From a virus, in the IMG/VR virus record IMGVR_UViG_3300013126_000161, positions 1 through 30,019 of that record: a stretch of 30,019 bases of DNA; one strand, given 5' to 3'. The notes beneath the pieces are model-generated. The model was not told the origin of the DNA, did no database searches, and saw nothing but the letters and a program-made list of their open reading frames with translations. Shown piece after piece: positions 26,381-30,019 of the stretch. Position 1 is the first letter of the stretch; the number at the start of each line of letters is the position of its first letter. The translations under genes were made by a program, and so were the position numbers.

Positions 26381-26391
26381 AGATATATAAA
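26377..26391 (+). repeat. Second copy of the 15-nt TTAAAGATATATAAA element
   Basis: Identical to 24766-24780. It overlaps the uvsW stop codon and lies 10 nt before the ATG at 26402. The two copies bracket the HNH ORFs plus the uvsW C-terminal part. Confidence 0.4.
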
Positions 26392-26401
26392 TTAAAATTA
26401 T

Positions 26402-26851
26402 ATGAAAAATATACCTACATTTGAAGAGTTTTTAAATGAATCTTCATTAAAAAATGACCAAGTTTATTTTCAACAAAATACTCTTTGGTATTCATGGTCA
26501 CCCGGGAGTGGTATAACTAAGCAGATTAAAGGAGATCCTGATAAATTTAGAGGATATATCACTGATAAAAAAGATGACTCTAATTTTGATGGTATAGCAG
26601 AAAACATTGTAAAATGGTCAATTGAAAATAAACATCTTAGTCATTTTAAATCTATGTCTAAATTTTTATTTAAAATACCTTGTTGGTGGGGCTATAAATC
26701 AGCACGAGATTTGTCTATATGGGCAGGTGATCTAGATCCTGACTATCAACCTGATTATTTTCTTTGGATGCTAGTTTCTGTAATGGGAAGCGGTAACAGT
26801 ATTATTAATTTCTTTAAAACAAAACAAGAAGCAGTTAATTTTTCTAAATAA
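26402..26851 (+). CDS. Hypothetical protein with capsid-targeting-like N-terminus
   Basis: The 149-aa protein begins MKNIPTFEEFLNE-S, close to the T4 capsid-targeting peptide MKTYQEFIAE-A that is cut by the gp21 prohead protease after L/I-x-E. The rest is not recognised; it is tryptophan- and aromatic-rich (IPCWWGYKSARDLSIWAGDL, YFLWMLVSVMGSG) with no signal peptide. If the peptide works as in T4, the protein would be packaged in the head and injected with the DNA. It follows the uvsW end by 21 nt and the next gene starts 8 nt after it. Confidence 0.65.
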   Translation: MKNIPTFEEFLNESSLKNDQVYFQQNTLWYSWSPGSGITKQIKGDPDKFRGYITDKKDDSNFDGIAENIVKWSIENKHLSHFKSMSKFLFKIPCWWGYKSARDLSIWAGDLDPDYQPDYFLWMLVSVMGSGNSIINFFKTKQEAVNFSK

Positions 26852-26859
26852 TTAAATTA

Positions 26860-28059
26860 ATGTCACAAATAAAAACATTACCAAATTTATATAAAGAAGA
26901 AGGTCGTAAATTTATAATAGATCTTTTTAATGATTATGTTATCGTATCAGAAAAGATATGTGGTACTAGATTTTCTTTTAAGAAACTTGAAGATCTTTCA
27001 TTTGAATTTTATAAAAAAGATGGTAAAATAACACAAATAGACAGACTTTTAAATTCTTCATTCGAAGAACCTATAAATTATATTTTATCTTTATCGGATA
27101 ATCAAAAGTCAGCATTAATTCCTAATTATACATACGGATTTCGTATAATTGAAAAGGAACCCATTTTTGTTACTTATGATAATTTACCAGAAAATTCACT
27201 TATTTTAACAGACGTTAAAAATCCTAATGATAAAATTATTGATGATGTACAAATACTTAATAAAATTGCAAAAAATTTAAGTGTTGAAAAACCTCCAATA
27301 ATTTTTAGCGGTAAATTAGATAATGCACAAAAACAAAACATAACAGCATATCTCGAATTAACAGACGAAGAAATACTCAAAAAATTTAATGATAATTCAT
27401 TTACGCGTTATATAATTTCAGTTCTTAACCCTGAACTTGAATCAACTGCTGCTAAATCATCTATAGATTTACCAATCGATTCTCTTATATTTAAATTTAT
27501 TGATTTAGACAAAAGAACTTCTGTTTTAGCTAAATTAGTAGATCCATCAGTTGCTCAGATAACTGCTGAGTATGCCGAAAAGAAAGAGGTTAAAGATATG
27601 TATGGTATTATATTAAGTGATATTGTTGGATTTGTATTGCAAAAGAATTTGGACCTTTATAAATTAAAAACAATTAACAGTGAAGAAAGGTATTTAGAAT
27701 TGATATGCTACATATTTAATGATTATATTCACAGAAGTAAAAATAAATATGATGGGTTAGATAGTATTTCTATACCAGCAATATCAAAAAAATTTAATAT
27801 AAATTCAAATTTAATATTTTCAGAAAAAACAAAAACTCTTTTAACATCTGAAATAAACAAAGACATTTTTAGAATTTTTATATCTGCATTCTCAAGACTT
27901 AAATATAAAACTAGTGAAACTATTACACAGTTTTTAATTGATAATATTAAAAGATCAAAGGAAAAACTTGAGTTAAGAGTTAATACAACAGATTTACTTG
28001 AATATTCAAGTAGTATGATGACATTCGAAGAATTCATGACTAATAAACAATACACTTAA
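26860..28059 (+). CDS. Ligase-like nucleotidyltransferase, candidate RNA/DNA ligase fold
   Basis: This 399-aa protein has an apparent covalent nucleotidyltransferase motif I, VSEKICGTRFSF (Lys32-x-x-Gly35, the EKxxGxR form), followed by FEFYKKDGKITQIDRLL, a pattern typical of phage ligase-like proteins. A candidate motif IV/V strand is PIDSLIFKFIDLD (about 205-217), where related proteins have EGLIFKF; the usual Glu is replaced by Asp207-Ser208. About 180 further residues are helical and unassigned. The C-terminus reads MMTFEEFMTNK, like the capsid-targeting motif of its neighbours but at the wrong end. The substrate is unknown: RNA repair, DNA nick sealing or a non-ligase adenylylation are possible. 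Confidence 0.6.
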   Translation: MSQIKTLPNLYKEEGRKFIIDLFNDYVIVSEKICGTRFSFKKLEDLSFEFYKKDGKITQIDRLLNSSFEEPINYILSLSDNQKSALIPNYTYGFRIIEKEPIFVTYDNLPENSLILTDVKNPNDKIIDDVQILNKIAKNLSVEKPPIIFSGKLDNAQKQNITAYLELTDEEILKKFNDNSFTRYIISVLNPELESTAAKSSIDLPIDSLIFKFIDLDKRTSVLAKLVDPSVAQITAEYAEKKEVKDMYGIILSDIVGFVLQKNLDLYKLKTINSEERYLELICYIFNDYIHRSKNKYDGLDSISIPAISKKFNINSNLIFSEKTKTLLTSEINKDIFRIFISAFSRLKYKTSETITQFLIDNIKRSKEKLELRVNTTDLLEYSSSMMTFEEFMTNKQYT

Positions 28060-28074
28060 AATAAAAACTACATA

Positions 28075-28707
28075 ATGAATGCTATTTATGAAAAATTACA
28101 AATAAAAAGAAAATGGGGTCAATATGAAGCTCATCATGTAAACTCAACAACACCTGTTAGAGATAAAATGATCCAATGGGTAGGTGAACGCAAAGTAACA
28201 GAGAGCGAACTTAAACAATATTTGAGTTCTGTTCAAGAAGAAAGAGGGAAAAGTCCTGATATGAATTGGTTTACTAGAAATGGAAGATTTTTTGAACAAT
28301 CAACATATCGCGGACAAGATGTTTATGTTTTATCTAAATATGGTAAAAGAGTTCTTGAAGCAATCAAATGCGGTAACTCAGAAAAGAGCAAAAAGAAATT
28401 GAATGAAACCGAAAGAATTGGATTATTTAAAAATGTCTTAAGCGAAGGACTTATACCTAAAGATATATCTTATTATAATGAAATAGACAAAAAATTTCCT
28501 AATGAGGGTCCTTTTACAAAGAAAAGCGATGACTTGCAAGGGACTCTTAATATTGTTTTTAAATGGTGGCCTAAAAATGCATTTACTGATGCATATTTAG
28601 ATTCTTCTTTAAAGAAAGCCGTTACGAAAACAGCAGAAGAATATTTTGAAAAATATGGAGAAATTAATGGTAATGTTATTCTTCAAATGATAACTATATT
28701 AGGATGA
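28075..28707 (+). CDS. Hypothetical protein, possible winged-helix segment
   Basis: The 210-aa protein is not recognised. Residues about 35-95 (KVTESELKQYLSSVQEERGK, NWFTRNGRFFE, VYVLSKYGKRVLEAI) look like a helix-turn-helix or winged-helix unit with a beta hairpin. The C-terminal half contains KKFPNEGPFTKK and NIVFKWWPKNAF. The stop codon overlaps the next ATG (ATGA at 28704-28707), so the two genes are translationally coupled. Clustering with proteins bearing capsid-targeting motifs suggests a virion or host-takeover role, as inference. Confidence 0.6.
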   Translation: MNAIYEKLQIKRKWGQYEAHHVNSTTPVRDKMIQWVGERKVTESELKQYLSSVQEERGKSPDMNWFTRNGRFFEQSTYRGQDVYVLSKYGKRVLEAIKCGNSEKSKKKLNETERIGLFKNVLSEGLIPKDISYYNEIDKKFPNEGPFTKKSDDLQGTLNIVFKWWPKNAFTDAYLDSSLKKAVTKTAEEYFEKYGEINGNVILQMITILG

Positions 28708-28862
28708 AAACATTAAAAACATATGAAGATTTTTTAAATGAAAATTTAAAAGATGATGTTAATTATGTTATTGCAAATAAGTGTGCAAATGCATTAAAAT
28801 ATTATTATGATAATTATCAACACTTCATGCGGCACATAAATGGGTGCATGAATTTGTTTTAA
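28704..28862 (+). CDS. Short CDS with capsid-targeting-like N-terminus, probably truncated by a frameshift
   Basis: The 52-aa frame starts MKTLKTYEDFLNE-N, the closest match in the window to T4 MKTYQEFIAE. It is coupled by an ATGA overlap to the gene before it. After ...ALKYYYDNYQH the sequence turns atypical (FMRHINGCMNLF) and stops. The alternative frame over the same bases reads LHAAHKWVHEFVLMHNE and continues as the 28844 ORF, so both are probably one gene of about 110 aa broken by a single-base indel near 28815-28830. Confidence 0.6.
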   Translation: MKTLKTYEDFLNENLKDDVNYVIANKCANALKYYYDNYQHFMRHINGCMNLF

Positions 28863-29032
28863 TGCACAATGAGTCAGGTCTTTCTCTTGAGAAACAAATG
28901 AAATTGAATCCTAAATTAATAGATGATCTTGAAAAAGAAGCTATGTTAAAAACATCATCGCCCTGGTCTAAAACCAAACAAATAATGAAAGAAAAATTAC
29001 TAAAAGTTTTAAATGGTGAACAAATTAGATGA
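28844..29032 (+). CDS. Continuation of the preceding gene in another frame
   Basis: The frame is open from 28814 and its first usable start is GTG 28844. The product (HEFVLMHNESGLSLEKQMKL, then LIDDLEKEAMLK and KTKQIMKEKLLKVLNGEQIR) is a well-formed helical sequence with no start signal of its own, which argues for a broken gene rather than a new one. It overlaps the next ATG (29013) by 20 nt. Confidence 0.5.
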   Translation: MHEFVLMHNESGLSLEKQMKLNPKLIDDLEKEAMLKTSSPWSKTKQIMKEKLLKVLNGEQIR

Positions 29033-29207
29033 ATCAGAATCAGTTGCAACCGTTCAATCTGTGAACGGTATGGGAGCTATAACTTTACCTGCTGACGGTA
29101 AATTAGGTTCAGGTGATTATCCTACACCTTTAAATAAAAAAAATAATAAGGTGTTTAAAAGATTTAAAGAATTCGCTATAGCATTAAAACATTCAGAAGA
29201 AAAGTAA
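29013..29207 (+). CDS. Small protein with GMG...GSGD motif, unknown function
   Basis: The 64-aa protein has the segment SVNGMGAITLPADGKLGSGD (residues 16-35) followed by YPTPL and a basic helical end (KKNNKVFKRFKEFAIALK). I recall short 'NGMG ... GSGD(V/I)P' segments in small proteins and protein termini of T4-like phages, but cannot name a function. The start overlaps the preceding frame by 20 nt. It is the last gene before the terminator at 29237. Confidence 0.5.
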   Translation: MVNKLDESESVATVQSVNGMGAITLPADGKLGSGDYPTPLNKKNNKVFKRFKEFAIALKHSEEK

Positions 29208-29236
29208 ATTTAACAAAGTTTAACTAAAAATAAATG

Positions 29237-29276
29237 AAAAAATCTTAACTATATTTTTGTAGTTAGGATTTTTTTT
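29237..29276 (+). terminator. Rho-independent terminator merged with the downstream promoter
   Basis: A 15-bp stem is formed by 29237-29251 (ending aatcttaacta) and 29260-29274 (starting tagttaggatt) with one G-U pair, around an 8-nt loop (tatttttg), followed by T residues. It is 30 nt after the stop at 29207. The loop contains the TTTG -33 box of the promoter for the next gene, so termination and initiation signals share the same bases. Confidence 0.75.
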
Positions 29277-29285
29277 GTATATTTG
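29256..29285 (+). promoter_or_regulatory. Bacteroidota-type promoter P1
   Basis: A TTTG box (29256-29259), an 18-nt spacer and TATATTTG (29278-29285) match the Bacteroidota housekeeping consensus TTTG - 17 to 23 nt - TAnnTTTG. The start codon at 29309 is 23 nt downstream. The promoter is nearly identical to P2 at 29662. Confidence 0.85.
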
Positions 29286-29308
29286 TATATCAAAATTAAA
29301 ACATATTC

Positions 29309-29476
29309 ATGACACAAGAAGAACTTATTAAACTTTACGAAACTCGTTTAGAGAAAGTTAAACAAGCACACAATCCAAATAACGCAAGAACAACTTTTAT
29401 AAAAGAACGTTGTGAAGAATTCATTAAATTTGCTGAAGAACAACTTGAAGAAGTTAAATCAGGTAGAAATTGGTAA
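29309..29476 (+). CDS. 55-aa probable early protein
   Basis: ATG 29309 to TAA 29476 encodes a small charged helical protein (MTQEELIKLYETRLEKVKQA, ending EEQLEEVKSGRNW). It is too short for a standard ORF cut-off but has its own strong promoter P1 and a sensible leader. No family is recognised. The arrangement, single small gene with its own host-type promoter, suggests early expression. Confidence 0.7.
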   Translation: MTQEELIKLYETRLEKVKQAHNPNNARTTFIKERCEEFIKFAEEQLEEVKSGRNW

Positions 29477-29562
29477 CATATTTAAAATGGTATCAGAAAA
29501 ATAAAAAAACTAAAAAATTCGTTTTTCGTTAAATGTTGGTTGAAAAACAAAACAATTAAATT

Positions 29563-29613
29563 AAAACGATGTGGGTTTTATAATGCATCAAAACGACGGG
29601 TTGATAAAAGCAT
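29563..29613. repeat. Degenerate tandem repeat in the spacer between two early genes
   Basis: aaaacgatgtgggttttata... (29563-29588) and aaaacgacgggttgataaaa... (29590-29613) share AAAACGA, GGGTT and a GCAT ending, with a third partial aaacgat at 29614. The 237-bp spacer 29477-29713 contains no ORF longer than about 10 codons; P2 occupies its right end. Confidence 0.35.
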
Positions 29614-29661
29614 AAACGATTAACTTTAACTTTATTTAACTAAATATTTTCTTAAATAATT

Positions 29662-29691
29662 TTTGTATTTAGGAAATATTTTGTATATTTG
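29662..29691 (+). promoter_or_regulatory. Bacteroidota-type promoter P2
   Basis: TTTG (29662-29665), an 18-nt spacer and TATATTTG (29684-29691). Aligned without gaps to P1, most bases from the -33 box through the -7 box are identical, including a TTAGGA block inside the spacer. A weaker imperfect stem (aaatattttcttaaata with tatttaggaaatattt) again places the TTTG box in the loop region. The ATG at 29714 is 22 nt downstream. Confidence 0.85.
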
Positions 29692-29713
29692 TATTCAATA
29701 ATTAATCAACAAT

Positions 29714-29932
29714 ATGAAACATATATTTTATCAGATCAAAGTTACTGGACAATATGCATGCTTTCAACAACAAGCATCAATTTCTAGTAAAAATATCTAT
29801 GCAACTTATCCCTCTCAGGAAATAATAAATGCATTTATAGATGTTTGTTGTAATTCGGAAAATATATTTGCCAACTTAGATAAAGACACAGTGAATTTTA
29901 AAGTATTAGAACTTGAATTAATAGAAAACTAA
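29714..29932 (+). CDS. 72-aa hypothetical early protein
   Basis: Starts at ATG 29714 behind promoter P2. The product (MKHIFYQIKVTGQYACFQQQ, two adjacent cysteines in FIDVCCNSENIF, acidic end) is not recognised. No membrane segment or signal peptide is visible. It is probably expressed early and is likely co-transcribed with the partial gene 5 nt downstream. Confidence 0.65.
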   Translation: MKHIFYQIKVTGQYACFQQQASISSKNIYATYPSQEIINAFIDVCCNSENIFANLDKDTVNFKVLELELIEN

Positions 29933-29937
29933 CAACT

Positions 29938-30019
29938 ATGCATAAAATTTTCGTTACAAAAGAAATTGCATATAAACTCAAAGAGAAAGGTTTTAATGAC
30001 GCATCTCTCGCTGTTTATA
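29938..30019 (+). CDS. Partial gene at the right edge, small conserved phage protein type
   Basis: ATG 29938 opens a frame that runs off the window (MHKIFVTKEIAYKLKEKGFN, then DASLAVY). This start resembles a family of small proteins in phages of Bacteroidota of the type 'MKNLFVxYExALxLKEKGF(N/D)E', by recall. Function unknown. It follows the 72-aa gene by 5 nt. Confidence 0.6.
   Translation, partial: MHKIFVTKEIAYKLKEKGFNDASLAVY

Noticed and set aside
29563-29625. tRNA-like element
   Set aside because: The GGGTT and GCAT segments briefly suggested a T-arm, but no acceptor stem or anticodon arm can be drawn; it is better described as a degenerate tandem repeat.

Overview
The window is very AT-rich and is dense with plus-strand genes. 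It is best read as part of the genome of a T4-like (contractile-tailed) phage of a Bacteroidota host, probably flavobacterial. The phage call rests on the T4-type replication/recombination set: a gp32-like ssDNA-binding protein, a zinc-finger/Toprim primase, UvsY directly followed by UvsW, and a RuvC-like resolvase, next to a large tail/baseplate gene block with a GH19 endolysin. The host call rests on two promoters of the Bacteroidota type (TTTG, 18 nt, TATATTTG) at 29256-29285 and 29662-29691, and on A/T-rich leaders without Shine-Dalgarno sequences.

Layout. 1-18350: virion morphogenesis block of eight genes with tiny gaps (a baseplate-like protein cut by the window edge, a 113-aa protein, four very large structural proteins including a collagen-like fibre, a coiled-coil protein and a tail-tube-fold protein). 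18364-19381: GH19 endolysin and a glycine-zipper protein. 19382-19502: short spacer holding a 19-bp perfect inverted repeat. 19503-20117: RuvC-like resolvase. 20118-20565: 450-bp non-coding regulatory region with a hairpin, a 19-nt direct repeat and UUAAA-type repeats just before gp32. 20566-26380: gp32, primase, a small protein, UvsY and UvsW. 26402-29207: accessory genes, several with a motif resembling the T4 capsid-targeting peptide, and a ligase-like nucleotidyltransferase. 29208-30019: small, probably early, genes behind two near-identical host-type promoters.

The most unusual locus is uvsW. Helicase motifs I-IV are encoded at 23361-24575. The frame then runs into a foreign tail resembling part of a Hint (intein-type) module and stops. 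Next come two ORFs that look like one HNH homing endonuclease broken by a -1 shift at an A6 run. The rest of uvsW then resumes. The motif V strand (VASY) lies in one frame inside a 13-bp GC-rich perfect hairpin and is followed by TGA; the continuation (GTMSTG...) resumes exactly 10 nt later in the +1 frame. The gene is therefore fractured at two scales. A recoding event, a splicing event, a two-polypeptide helicase or simple decay are all possible. No tRNA, rRNA, CRISPR array or insertion sequence was seen.
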